DNA of 64,000 nt from Bryoerythrophyllum caledonicum (GCA_963971425.1 OZ020514.1:19875406-19939405); one strand, 5' to 3'. Counted from the first letter of the stretch, positions 1 to 9,889 are shown. A program made the numbers and translations. The notes: generated by a model not told the origin, from the letters alone.

Positions 1-390
1 TTCTTCTTTTGGACTACTTGAACAACAAGAGCGAGTGGTATATTTTTTATCTTTTCTTTTTCCTACATATTCCTTTTTAGGATTTTTTAATGCTGCGAGT
101 ACTAACTCTTCAGGGGTAAACTGTGGCTTCTTTGATTCTGATTGAGGAGAATTTGGAGGATCGGGCAGTGTCTTATGTGTTTTCTCCCTTTTAATTTGTC
201 CCAATGCCTTTGCTAAGGCTTTTTCTAATTCATCATTTAATTTGAATGGAGAATGAGTTGTAGCAGTGTTAAAGGTAGGATTGTGTACTCCCAATACTAT
301 AGAGGGTTGTTTTTTCTCTGCCCTTTTCTTAAGACGTTGAGCTCTCTCAACTTTTTGTTTTTCTCTTTTCTCTTTGTCTTTTCCTGACAT
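1..390 (-). CDS. Lys/Glu-rich ORF of LTR element, 3' part outside the window
   Basis: An open frame starts at an ATG whose first base is 390 and runs without a stop for all 130 visible codons to the edge of the window. It begins MSGKDKEKREKQ and is strongly charged, with a lysine/glutamate-rich start, a middle with PDPPNSPQSES, and a lysine-rich stretch before the edge. It is the fourth frame downstream of the LTR and primer binding site, so it could be the start of gag or a gag-pol polyprotein. No zinc knuckle or protease motif is in the visible part, so the identity is open. The frame lies 42 nt downstream of the end of the preceding ORF. Confidence 0.6.
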   Translation of the reverse strand, partial: MSGKDKEKREKQKVERAQRLKKRAEKKQPSIVLGVHNPTFNTATTHSPFKLNDELEKALAKALGQIKREKTHKTLPDPPNSPQSESKKPQFTPEELVLAALKNPKKEYVGKRKDKKYTTRSCCSSSPKEE

Positions 391-432
391 TAGTAATCCC
401 CATAGAGTTTTTATCTTAATTTTGATTTTGAT

Positions 433-735
433 TTATGATTTTTTATGTTTAGAATTTGAATTTAAGCAAAGATAAATAGCCTCCTCTGAAAGATTCATTC
501 CCTTAACATCTTCATGGATATGCCTAGGATAACTTAAGATTGTCAAGAGCTCTCCCATCTCCTCAGCACTCACCGAATGACTTAACTGTCCAAGTAATCC
601 GTCTATCCCGTCCACAAGTATTTTTAATTCTTTCCTATCATTAGGTGCAATAGTTTTATAACGTTGAACTTTGGATATTATGCGTCTTATTATTCTAGAT
701 CTTCTACTCAGAGGACTCTCCCATGGTTGTTCCAT
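433..735 (-). CDS. Small ORF of LTR element (100 aa), unknown function
   Basis: This is a 100-residue open frame with an ATG at 735. It overlaps the end of the preceding ORF (704-1021) by 32 nt in another frame. The N-terminus is basic (SRRSRIIRRIISKVQRYK), followed by a leucine-rich amphipathic stretch (ILVDGIDGLLGQLSHSVSAEEMGELLTIL). I recognise no family. Its position in a compact row of overlapping or abutting small ORFs on the strand of the LTR element argues that it is element-encoded and translated from a shared transcript. Confidence 0.5.
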   Translation of the reverse strand: MEQPWESPLSRRSRIIRRIISKVQRYKTIAPNDRKELKILVDGIDGLLGQLSHSVSAEEMGELLTILSYPRHIHEDVKGMNLSEEAIYLCLNSNSKHKKS

Positions 736-1021
736 AAAGAATTTGGTAATGATACCAAGTTGTTAGGGTAACATTTTCTATTTTTATCATTAATGATAAA
801 GGTTCAATAATTAATTCCTTCGGATATTTAAATTTTCGTAAAAGACTATTAATGATATCAATCCTCTTTTTTGAATTTTTATTATTTTCCTTGATTTTTT
901 CTATCTCCTTCGCCAAAAGGTTAACTAATTTTAATTCATTATATTTTATTTTTTCATAGATTATTAACAATCTTTTCAACCTAGTTCTTAAGTCCTTAGG
1001 TGATTCATTTTCAAGATTCAT
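704..1021 (-). CDS. Small ORF of LTR element (105 aa), coiled-coil-like
   Basis: This is a 105-residue frame with an ATG at 1021, three bases after the stop codon of the 164-aa ORF. The sequence is lysine, glutamate and leucine rich in heptad-like spacing for about its first 60 residues (TRLKRLLIIYEKIKYNEL, then KLVNLLAKEIEKIKENNKNS), so a coiled coil is likely. No family is recognised. The layout of a 164-aa ORF, a roughly 100-aa coiled-coil ORF, another small ORF and then a larger frame recalls the small upstream ORFs of badnavirus-like pararetroviruses. Here, however, a true LTR precedes them. Confidence 0.5.
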   Translation of the reverse strand: MNLENESPKDLRTRLKRLLIIYEKIKYNELKLVNLLAKEIEKIKENNKNSKKRIDIINSLLRKFKYPKELIIEPLSLMIKIENVTLTTWYHYQILYGTTMGESSE

Positions 1022-1024
1022 TGA

Positions 1025-1519
1025 TTAAAGACATAATAAATCAAAAGCTATAGTCAAGGGAAGTTCTGGGTCTTTGGACAAAAAATCCGGAAAAAACACC
1101 TTAGTTTGGAAGTTAAGTTTACTATAAATAAAGATATAAGTTTCTTTATCAAACTTAAATCCGTTCCAAGCTCCAATACCTTTAGAAATTAAAGGTTGGG
1201 ATTGAAGTTTTAATCTACCGTACTGAACAAAAAGAAATTGTAGTTTGTATTTCAAATAAAATGTCTTTTTCTTGACAATTACTTCATTAAATCCTTCACC
1301 TTTATCCCACACTTTATTTAGAATTATTTGTTTAATTTCTATTGGTAATTGTTCAAACTTTTCCTTAAAGTTTCTATCAATTTTTAGGTGTGCCCCATAA
1401 AATTGAAAACCTTGACCATAATACGCACCTCTATAAACACAATATAGGGCGCTAAATAAATATGGTCCTTTGAAGAAGTCACTTAGACTTTCTTCATCAA
1501 TTTCCCATGAAAAAGACAT
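1025..1519 (-). CDS. First ORF of LTR element (164 aa), possibly movement-protein-like
   Basis: A complete 164-residue frame starts with ATG at 1519, about 200 nt downstream of the primer binding site, so it is the first ORF of the element. It is rich in aromatic residues and beta-prone. The last 60 residues alternate hydrophobic and polar residues, with a segment FFPDFLSKDPELPLTIAFDL. That ending loosely resembles the C-terminal strands of 30K-type movement proteins (pattern PxFxxSLxDPxLxxALTL). This is a low-confidence inference by eye with no other diagnostic motif. What is solid is an intact, undisrupted ORF in an element otherwise unlike a standard gag-pol retrotransposon. Confidence 0.5.
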   Translation of the reverse strand: MSFSWEIDEESLSDFFKGPYLFSALYCVYRGAYYGQGFQFYGAHLKIDRNFKEKFEQLPIEIKQIILNKVWDKGEGFNEVIVKKKTFYLKYKLQFLFVQYGRLKLQSQPLISKGIGAWNGFKFDKETYIFIYSKLNFQTKVFFPDFLSKDPELPLTIAFDLLCL

Positions 1520-1720
1520 GTTCTCCTAACTTTTCCTCCCATGGGTTCTCACACAAGGTATGTCCAATTCACTTTTGGATCAAATCCTTAATTTTTGTAT
1601 TTTTTATAATGAACCTCCTTGTTCATTAATACACTTTAATTCACAGTAATACTTAAGTATTCAACTTAATTAATGACAACTTTCTTCAATTAAAAATTAC
1701 TTAATACTTGGCGGTACCAT

Positions 1721-1737
1721 CCCCAGCATGGTCGCCA
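1721..1737 (-). promoter_or_regulatory. Primer binding site of the LTR element
   Basis: Read on the minus strand the sequence is TGGCGACCATGCTGGGG, starting with the TGG complementary to a tRNA CCA end. It lies six bases inside the LTR boundary at 1744, where a minus-strand primer binding site is expected. It resembles the TGGCGCC..GCCGGGGA type of site used by many plant Ty3/gypsy elements, with differences. The exact priming tRNA cannot be named from memory. Confidence 0.7.
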
Positions 1738-2170
1738 AAAAAATGTAGTTCGAAAAATTCACCTTCGCAAAACACCCAAGACTCATACTAGTCTCTCCAT
1801 GATTCTAAATTCTTCCCGGGATGGTCTAGCGTCAACCGTTAAGTAGTTTGTCTTTAATTGTAGGTCAAAAAGCTATCTTTCTATTGAATTACTTAAGTTT
1901 ATGCACTCGTTTTTAGGAAATTAAGCCTTAAAACATATCACACTTAACATTCCACTCTTAAGGTATTAATTCCAAGGATTTAAGTGCTTAGGTAGAGCCT
2001 TGCTCTTGAGTTAACTATGAATATGCACGTTTGTTAGTTTCCTATACTTTTGCCATCTTCGGCTCTTGGATACTATCCATTGCACTCATGGTTGATTCCT
2101 TAATTAATTCCATTTAGAATTCACGAACTTACCTCGTGCAATTCGCTCCACTTTTCACGTACATCCACGA

Positions 2171-2206
2171 GTCACGTACTCACGTACTCACGTACTCACG
2201 TACTTA
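2171..2206. repeat. Tandem 10-bp repeat inside the LTR
   Basis: Four successive copies of a unit reading TCACGTACTC, the last one changed, lie within the LTR. The unit contains CACGTA, close to a G-box-like ACGT core. It could act as a promoter element of the LTR; that role is inferred only from position. Confidence 0.75.
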
Positions 2207-2269
2207 TCACAAGTGTTAGTCTCGAACACCACACAAGTTAGATTAAGCCTCTAAATATTTCTACTCTAA

Positions 2270-2700
2270 GTCCGGACTTAAGTTTAACCTATCTATTAGT
2301 CCTTAACACTTAAATGCAAAAAGAGTATCTTCACTCTTACACTTGCATGACTTAAGTTCTGTAACTCAGACTTAAGTTTTATCATTCAGAATTAAGTCTT
2401 CCCTCACTGTAGACTTAAGTTCTAACACTCAGACTTAAGTCCTATCGTTTATACTTAAGTTCTTTCTCACTCTGGACTTAAGTCCTTCCTCACTCTAGAC
2501 CTAAGTTTTACCACTTAGGCTTAAGTTCTATTCCACTGTAGACTTAAGTTCTATCACTCGGACTTAAGTCCTGTCACTTATACTTAAGTTATTTTTCACT
2601 CTAGACTTAAGTTTTCTTATTTATACATGCATAAGACTCTCGTCTTATGTCTTAATACTTAAGTTTCCACACTTGAACTTAAGTCTTACATCATTTACTT
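2270..2700. repeat. Degenerate array of CTTAAGT-containing repeats in the LTR
   Basis: The palindromic core ACTTAAGT or GACTTAAGT recurs roughly every 20-30 bases, embedded in imperfect repeats such as CTCACTCTGGACTTAAGTCC. Longer blocks of about 100 bases also recur with changes. This is a locally expanded minisatellite in the U3/R part of the LTR. Confidence 0.8.
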
Positions 2701-3984
2701 ATGCATTCCTCACATTAATGCATTAAGTTTCTTACTCCAAATTAATTTCTAAATGCCTTACATACACTTAGAATTATTACATTAATATTCACAATGTCAC
2801 TTTGACATAGTTAGGATCTTCCCTAACTTTATCTCTTGAAGTTTTAATATTATTAAGTATTCATATTTCACTCATATGTAATACATTATATTTAATTCAT
2901 CACACACAATTTCATGTCACATAATTAATTAGGATAGTATCCTAATTTTTACAATGAAGATCTAAATAAATAATTAATGCATTTATGCATAGGAATTTAT
3001 TCACAATTAATACCTCATGCATATATTTGCATTTACAAAACAAAATATCAAATTTATTCAATGAAGTTCAAATATTATTGTAATTATATATATGATTCAA
3101 GTCACACACAAGACTCTACACATGCAAATTCAATAATAATTATATATTAATAATTTCACACATAACATAATACTCTTACAACATAAGAGATTTCTTCAAC
3201 TACTAGCTTTTTCACCTAAGCTAGGACTCACTTCAATCTTCCTCCAAGGAGTTTCTATGGTAATGGCCAAGAATACTAAAAATTCAAGCTAGTCATTCTA
3301 CTCAAATCCAAGAGGCACACCTCTTGAAAAAACGGTTTTGCCTATATTTAACCATTGAGATTAATTCCACTAAATCCTCACATCTATTCATATCTAGATA
3401 TGAAAAGGCACACCCTTTCCAAAGGGTGCGAGTTCAACCCTTTTCCCATTAATCCTTCTATCTTAGATATGAAGAGGTACTTTTCAATTAATTAAGTACT
3501 TAATGTAAACTTAATCATTAATTATTTAATTCTCCATATATCTACAACCCTTTTTACACTGAATTTTATGAAAAAAGCTATTTTTAGGATTTAGGCTCTA
3601 CAAGGACCTTAGCGACTGCGACTACTATATCATCAATAGCCAGCATAGCGTTGCAGCATCAAAGGCGATGATAAACGGCAACGTCCCGGAGATAATGAAA
3701 AAGCACTTCTGAGCATGGCAATGTTACATTACATTGTCTGGACGGAGGATCCGGAGAAGCTGAGGAAGATATCCGCATATTATAATCGCGTAAATCACTT
3801 GGTCCAATTCAAGCCGACGTGGGCAACCAATATCCTCTGCTCTGGGGCTTTGTGGATCCAAGCTCGAAGACCAATGCTGAAGCACTGTGCCACAGGCATT
3901 CGCGGGTCTCACAAGTCAGGTCGGAGAACGGCACTTGAGATTGCCAATGACAAGAAGTTTGAGGTAATATTCTTTAACCAAGGT

Positions 3985-4019
3985 CATGCACGTTAGCTCG
4001 ACTCGAGCTAACCTGCATG
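3985..4019. repeat. Intronic palindrome 1
   Basis: A near-perfect inverted repeat in intron 1: a core GTTAGCTCGA-C-TCGAGCTAAC at 3992-4012, extended by CATGCA/TGCATG arms with one mismatched pair between. It belongs to a family of similar motifs in the introns of this region. Confidence 0.85.
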
Positions 4020-4083
4020 TTTGCTCACTATCTGTATAGTGTTGAATATAGATTCAAATTGCTTGTATTGTATACCCTCAGGT

Positions 4084-4114
4084 TGCAAGTTAGCTCCACT
4101 CGAGCTAACTTGCA
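4084..4114. repeat. Intronic palindrome 2
   Basis: Two perfect 13-bp arms (TGCAAGTTAGCTC and its complement) flank a 5-nt loop, in the same intron as palindrome 1. The arms share the GTTAGCTC..GAGCTAAC core with the neighbouring copy. Confidence 0.85.
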
Positions 4115-5569
4115 GTTTCCGGACCCTGCTGGACATGTTTATTTTCTGCTGTAATTGTAAACTAAATCGACCCTGTTTATATTCTGCGTAGCCATTTTTT
4201 AACGTGGTTTGTGAGCGCTTTGCAATGATCGACATTGCGAAGAGCCAGACAACGCTCAAGAAAGCCGGAAAGGCGAAGGAGCTCTCGATTATGAACGAGA
4301 TAAAGATCATCACCGCGATCGATGAGACCTTCAAGCTCTGGTCGGATGCCATCTCTTTTGCGGCACAGGGCGACCCCATCAACGTCGATTCGACTTCAAT
4401 GCCCATGGCAAAGTTCAAGGACGCCAAGTCTTGGGTCTCGAAGAAGGATGGGGTGCTGACGCGCGAGTTCTTCAAGTTTATCGGCAACATGATTGAGGCT
4501 GATCACGCGAAAATGTATAAGCACATTCTCAATCGCTCAGGGCCATCGCGGAAATTGGTTTATCCTAAGGTGGTTGTGAAGCGGCCGTAATCTGTGCTCG
4601 AGGATTGCTACACTGCCCGGGACTAGGTCGATTGGAGGAAGAGGAAGGAGGTCGCTTGAATGGATCTTCAAGTGATCAGACCGGAGTTGGGCCTCTTCAA
4701 CAGCGCTAGAGCATACATTCGGGCCAACTAGTGGACGTTCAAGAAGGACTACAACGTCAGCAAGGCCTCAAAGCGTGCCCTCTTGGACTCGGGTCCACCA
4801 GATTTGTACTGCGCCAACTAGAGGCTGACGCAGTTTTGCAACTGCAGATGTGAAGATCTCTCTCCGTATACTAAGGAGATCTTCAAAGTCTTCCTCGATG
4901 TGCGGTCGCAATTTGTTCCACCTCAGGGGGCCTTGCACTTTTGTCCGTACAAGGCGGCGACAAATTTGCTCGGCACGTGGCCTTGGGATTCGTGGCGCAA
5001 CCAAGGCTGCAACATGAAGCTCGGCATCATCGACTTCTGAAACATCCATGGTTTCTCTCGGAAGGCAAAGTCGTTGTTGGAGAAGCCCTTCTTCGACGAG
5101 TTCATGACGATGTTCGCATCAAAAGGGCAGCCTCCCCTCACCAATCCTCCAGCTTGGCTTTTCAGTTGCGGCGACGAGCAATCCCAAATTCAAGTGAAGG
5201 CGTTTGCTGAGGGCCCCTCATTGTGCCATGGATACGATGTGTTGCAGTCGAAGTATCTTCCCTCCGAGAACGAGCACTTAAGGGGATTTGCCCCAAAGAG
5301 CAACAACGCTTTTGATCCTATTGGCCTCCTCTTCCTCTTCAGGAAAGAGCTCATACAGATCCCGGCTGTGAGAGAGACCTACGCTGCTCCGGAGCATGTG
5401 TTACACACCAAGATTCGCAAGCACAATAAGCTGGCGTACTCCATGAATATAAACGAGCTGAAGATGGAGTTCTTCATCAAGGTCCTGGAACTGTTTTGCA
5501 AGAAGGGAGAGGCAATTGTCCAGCCATTTGGCAGGACAAAATTACTAACGGCGAGTGTGGTAAGTTTTC

Positions 5570-5602
5570 CTATAGTTTAGCTCGAGTCAAGCTAAACTGT
5601 AG
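5570..5602. repeat. Intronic palindrome 3
   Basis: Arms CTATAGTTTAGCT and AGCTAAACTGTAG pair over 12 of 13 positions around a short loop. The motif starts 10 bases into intron 2, close to the donor site. Confidence 0.8.
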
Positions 5603-5670
5603 ATACCTTCCTGAGTCGTGCATTGGTTGTTTCACACTGGTCCTTCTTATGCTTTTTGTTGCGTGGAACT

Positions 5671-5689
5671 TTAGCTTGAGTCAAGCTAA
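5671..5689. repeat. Intronic palindrome 4
   Basis: A perfect 19-nt palindrome, TTAGCTTGA-G-TCAAGCTAA, in intron 2. Degenerate relatives (..GACCTAAA.. or ..GAGCTAAA..) occur near 5797, 6910, 8246, 8970 and 9042. Confidence 0.8.
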
Positions 5690-7009
5690 TGTGCCGGCTT
5701 AGACTTAGATGTTTTGATATAGATGTTAGAAATCGCGTCGTGTCCTTTGAAGTTGAGATTGCTAGGATTTAGTATCTATATTGCTTTGCATTCACTTTAA
5801 CTCAATTCGACCTAAACTGTTACTTATCTAATCCATTCGTGTGCAGATGTTGGATCTCGAGGCATTTTGCATCTTCCACGACACCGATGAGAAGACCTTG
5901 ACGACGCTGTAGAGGTTGCGTTGACGTTGAATCGGGCCGATTTTGTCGTAGGTGCTTATCATGTCAACGAGGAGATATTCCCCAAGCTTGGCATGGCCGT
6001 TGCCAAGGGGAATGGAAAAGCTAGTGTTGACCTCGTCGATGAGGAGGAAGATGTGGACCCGATCTCCCTGGTTGTGTGTTTGAGCTCGAGCAAGGCCACT
6101 TTGGATGATGAATCCCATGACGACTTCAATGACGCCACTCCGCCGAAGTTTCAGAGTGGCTCTCAATCTGAAGCGGGAGACACAATTGGTACCTTGCGGT
6201 AGCCACTTGAGTTCCCGGAGTTGGATTTGTTGGATATCTCCGAGAGGCCTCATTCAGCTCCCACCTTGGGCGGGTCATCCGCTCGGCCCGCGGCCAAGAA
6301 GAGGAAAGTCGCCAGCGCGAGCGACTGCTCTTCGTTGGCTACGACGAGCAACGCTTAGGACGACAACAAGTTGATCACCCTGGAGAAGAAGCTCGGAAAG
6401 GAGGCCACCCATCGGAGGTTGATAGAGCAGCGGCTGGCGGAGCGTGACAAGGAGTTGAGGAGCTTGCAGCGGAGGCGTGACGAGGAGATGAAGAGGGACC
6501 AAGACCAGAGGCATGCCGACATGATGCTCATGCTAGAGAGATTCATGTCGGCTAAGTTGCTTGCTGTCGCCACAACTTCACCCGTAGTAAATGTTGCGAT
6601 CTCCCAGCCTCCCCTCTCAGCAGAAGAAGGGATTGGGAGTCTGTCCCGCGATTCGCTGCTGCCGTCTCCAGCGGGTTCCTCCCCCGTCTACATGGGGCCT
6701 CAATCGCTTCCTATTTCTCCATCCTTGTCGAACTGCCCCTCTTCCCCTCCGAAGTCGCCCGCTCGGGACGTATCTGTCGTTGATGTCCCTAGCTCATCGT
6801 AAGATTAGTGTAACGTGGTTGCGAGTGTATAGACGCAGAACATTTTGTAAATGTCCGACTTTGTACACCAATTTTTTTGTAAATATTCCAGTGCTCAGTA
6901 AGCACTTCAACTCGACTCAAGCTAAACTTCTCAACATCTAACGACTCAGAATTGTATCACTGTCCTATGTGCGCATCTGCTGATAGGTTGAAGTTATTGA
7001 ACTTTTTCA

Positions 7010-8098
7010 GATCTAAGTTTCGGTGATAACGCGCGATCGCTCACCTGGTCATAGATGAGGTCGTCCAAACTACAGTCCCTGTCGTAGAAGAGGTCGTCCA
7101 AGCTTCGGCCGTGCTTGTAGACGAGATCAATCATGATTATGCTCTCCTGGAGCCACCTCTTCTTGTCCTGGAACCGTGCCCGCAAATGGTTGTCGGCCAC
7201 TCGGAACCCCTTGGCAGCATGCAGGGTTCGTTGGGATTGATGGGGGTCCGAGACGAAATGCTGCAAGACGATGAAGTTCTCGAGGTATTCTTATATCACT
7301 TTTCACTCTCCGCCATGACTCCTCCCCCTGTTTGTCTCTTTCGTTCTACATTTTATTGATCCGTCGTTGTGAATGAATCTATAGTAATATTGTTCTTTCT
7401 CTAGGCATTTTCGAACCAGGTCTGCGAGGCATCAATAAGTGGTGTCAGTAATATAGAAGAAATACCTAGAGTCCTATCAAATTTCGAGGGCATGTAGTTG
7501 AATTTTGTGCTCGACCTCAATGGGATTCTATGCACGTGTGAGCCGTCGTGGCAGGCCACGGGGTTCAGGAACTCTGACTTGTCCTTACACTTGGCTTTGC
7601 TGCCGACCAAAGTAGGCCCTAAACTAGTCCGAGTGCGCCTAAGTTGTGCTATATTCCTCACAAAGTTGTCTAAGTTTGCCATCATCACGATCTTGAGTTC
7701 AATGATGATATCTACAACACATCAGGTATGTAAATATCTTTTTCTGCATTGTCCTTCGTATCCTCTCTGGATCTTTGGTCAGAAGAATTGCGATAGGGTT
7801 CCCGAGCGTAGAGTCGGTACCAGAACAATCTATATGAAGGAATTTGGCACTCAGAAGGACATCTTCTTGAAGACCTTATCGAACCATCTCTTCAATAGGT
7901 TGGGTCGTGAGTATACTTCGGCGAATACGCTTGTCATTGACGACAGCCCGATTAAGCATATGCTCAATTTGCCGGAAAATGTCCTTCTTCTTCCATCATG
8001 GTCGCACAAACATGATGGCACGAGAGATAATTCTGTACTGCTGGAGGAATTGCTGCCATATCTCTCTGACCTTCATCTGCTTCCAAGTGGCCTAGCGT
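7010..8098 (+). pseudogene. FCP1/NLI-type phosphatase-like gene, disrupted
   Basis: Exon 7010-7284 encodes an acidic stretch (VVEEVVQASAVLVDEINHDY) and ends at a GTATTC donor. Intron 7285-7404 ends CTAG. Exon 7405-8098 starts AFSNQVCEAS, has a TAG at about 7494, then reads FVLDLNGILC, the DxDx(T/V) signature of FCP1-homology (HAD) phosphatases. The second catalytic Asp is Asn, so the enzyme would be impaired. Further on come FAIITILSSMM, WIFGQKNC, KEFGTQKDIFLKTL and an intact IDDSPIKH acidic motif near 7935-7960, all in the order known for plant FCP1-like proteins. The family dephosphorylates the RNA polymerase II tail or other phosphoproteins. No start codon is evident, the frame has one internal stop, and TAG TAA TGA close the exon. 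Confidence 0.65.
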
Positions 8099-8484
8099 AG
8101 TAATGAGCCGAACATCCCTCGGGCCGGGAGATGTTCTATAATGATCAGAAGACGTGCGGTCAGTCTGCGAGTATCTGGAACGCAATCCAAGCCTATCAGA
8201 ATCTGTGCTCCTAATGCCGTTGGAATCGCTTAAATCCTTATTACACTTTAGGTCGGATAGAGCTAAACTGTATCGATTTACTGCTGCTCCATTTTGTAAA
8301 TTTTGTTGGACCATTTTTTGTGTATGTATTTTTTTTTATAAATGAAACCGAGATGTTTTCCACTTTGTTTGTTGTACGGATTGGATACCTACTACTGATG
8401 GAATGTCGTCCTATTTTGAATGATTGGAGTATTCATCTATTGATTTGAGGTATGTGAGCGTCACTTTGGTTGAAAATTCTACAG
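8099..8484. other. Gap between FCP1-like gene and next exon
   Basis: There is no convincing gene here. It contains a degenerate copy of the intronic palindrome near 8246 and a T-rich tract ending in a splice-acceptor-like TTCTACAG, so it may be an intron or spacer. Confidence 0.4.
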
Positions 8485-9338
8485 GACTCTGACTGTCGGG
8501 CGTCTGTGGATTCCTTGCTGGGCCTAGAGGAGTTTGCCCTTTCCCTTCGGAGTAAAGGACTTTTATTGCACTCTACTGCAATCGCGCAGTCAACCATGGA
8601 TTATTCGACCATGGCAGTGGATGACGGAGTTGTTGAAAGCCCTATTGCGCGGGAGCCAATTCATGAAAGGAACAACTCACCTTCGCCGCAGTGGCCTCGT
8701 TTAGTTCCAGGGTCCCCGCGTCTAAATCCGGATAATTGTACTCCGGCAAAGCGTATTTTTTATGACGGTTTAAGGGATGCTACTTACCCACGCTCGCTCA
8801 CGGTGCGTGTTATGCTCGCCTCCAAGTTATTGCACTATTGAGTCCTTCTTGCCTAGGCAATATTGGTTTGTTGTTGAGCTACATTGCACTCATGTAGTTT
8901 TGCTTCATTTAAGCTTATTTTTATTTGTTGGATGTTAAACGTACTCTGTGAATTTACCCTTCAACATTTTAGCTCCATTTGACCTAAAGTGCACTAGGAT
9001 GGATCTTAATGATACAGTTCTCATGTGTGCCGTATATGAGTATTCGACCTAAAGTGTATTTGTTTGGATTGTATGTGGCATCTATTGTGTAGGAACGATC
9101 TGGTAAATGTCTCCGCCCCCGTATTCTCTTAGGAAGTACTGCTGGAAAAAAATGCTCTCTTTCAGCTCCCACCCGCCGCCACTCGCTGCACAAATCAAAC
9201 ACTGACGAGGAGCGTAGGTGGGGTTTGCGGAGTCTTCTAGATCGTCCATTAATGCAAGAAAATGGCGCAACATGGACTAGGCAACGTCAGAGGGCTTTTC
9301 TGAAGACTCATATAGAGGCTTATGGAGGAACTCCCTAG
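8485..9338 (+). CDS. Unknown two-exon gene next to the hAT insertion
   Basis: Exon 8485-8802 follows an acceptor TTCTACAG and encodes DSDCRASVDSLLGLEEFALS, then a Ser/Pro-rich region. It ends at CACG|GTGCGT. The intron is 8803-9092 (ends TGTAG) and contains two degenerate copies of the local intronic palindrome. Exon 9093-9338 is open, rich in Arg/Lys (RQRQRAFLKTHIEAYGGTP), and stops at TAG. The hAT element begins 37 bases later, in the presumed 3' UTR. No family is recognised, and upstream exons may lie within 8100-8484. The exon structure is inferred only from splice-like sites and open frames. Confidence 0.4.
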
Positions 9339-9366
9339 ACCATTTAATTAATGATAGGACGATTGT

Positions 9367-9374
9367 GTTTTGCC
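9367..9374. repeat. Target-site duplication, left (GTTTTGCC)
   Basis: The 8-bp sequence GTTTTGCC precedes the terminal inverted repeat at 9375 and is repeated exactly after the other end at 21323-21330. Eight bases is the standard duplication length for hAT transposons. Confidence 0.95.
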
Positions 9375-9539
9375 CATGGTTGTCATAACCGACGAGTTGA
9401 GGTGATCGTACGGGACAACCAGACGGGTGGTCCGGATCGGAAGGACGGACGGTTCGGACGGATTGCCTGAAGTGCGCCCAATAATTTTTTGCAAGTAAGA
9501 AATTTTTACTATGATGGCAACGTCACATTTGGACGTGTC

Positions 9540-9668
9540 ACGCCACCGTGGCAGTAGGGCGGGGACGTCTCCATGAGGAGCGGGGACGTCTCCGCCCGGG
9601 GGCGTGGACGCCGCCACTAGGGACGGGGACGTCCCCGCCCCTCATGTAGGCGTCCCCGCCCCTGCATG
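9540..9668. repeat. Subterminal GC-rich GGGGACGTC cluster, left end
   Basis: Five or so copies of GGGGACGTC(T/C)CCGCCCC-like units, including the palindrome GGGGACGTCCCC, sit 165-295 bases inside the transposon end. hAT transposases typically bind short subterminal repeats, which is the probable role here. Confidence 0.8.
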
Positions 9669-9889
9669 ATTGAGCGGGAAGACATTAATGTGTGGAAGCA
9701 AAATATGTTTATTACATTAAATCATTTCACGATATAACAACAATTTCCTGATTTCATACTTCCAAACCAAGTAATATTGGCGCTAGTTATCTAAGAAACC
9801 TTTTTCTCTCCTAGCTTCCTCTATGAATTATCACAACTCTCTTGATTTGGCATACATATACATACTTACTTTTCTTCTCCTTTAATTAT

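Larger units (their letters stand above)
1744..3602 (-). repeat. 5' long terminal repeat (1859 bp) of a minus-strand LTR element
   Basis: The stretch begins TGTAG and ends CTACA, a perfect 5-bp inverted terminal pair of the TG..CA type, and a primer binding site lies just outside its left end on the minus strand. Coding ORFs follow on the minus strand. Interior features include four tandem copies of a 10-bp unit near 2171 and a long field of CTTAAGT motifs from about 2270 to 2700. The right boundary abuts coding sequence of a plus-strand pseudogene, so the element inserted into that gene. Only one LTR is in the window, so the boundary rests on terminal symmetry and PBS spacing. The target duplication (expected to be AGGAC-like) cannot be checked. 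Confidence 0.8.
3603..6802 (+). pseudogene. Broken three-exon gene with ParB-like 'QHS' domain, NLS and coiled coil
   Basis: Exon 1 (3603-3963, 5' end removed by the LTR element) encodes YYIINSQHSVAAS, resembling the DGQHR/ParB-type fold. A tandem ACATT duplication near 3725 shifts the frame before WTEDPEKLRKISAYYN. Intron 1 is 3964-4191 (GTAATA..TAG). Exon 2 (4192-5559) is one frame cut by six stops, at about 4588, 4624, 4657, 4729, 4819 and 5038. It ends with CKKGEAIVQPFGRTK, which recalls the glycine motif of SAM-dependent DNA methyltransferases (weak), and earlier has NPPAW, a possible DPPY-like motif. Intron 2 is 5560-5846 (GTAAGT..CAG). Exon 3 (5847-6802) shifts frame near 5905, then encodes an acidic region, a nuclear signal PAAKKRKV near 6290, and a coiled coil (6371-6570). 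It has TAG stops at 6200 and 6356. It is probably a relic of a multicopy family. Confidence 0.65.

Noticed and set aside
3985..5689. CRISPR-like array
   Set aside because: The palindromes are unequally spaced, sit in introns of a eukaryotic gene and are not separated by uniform spacers.
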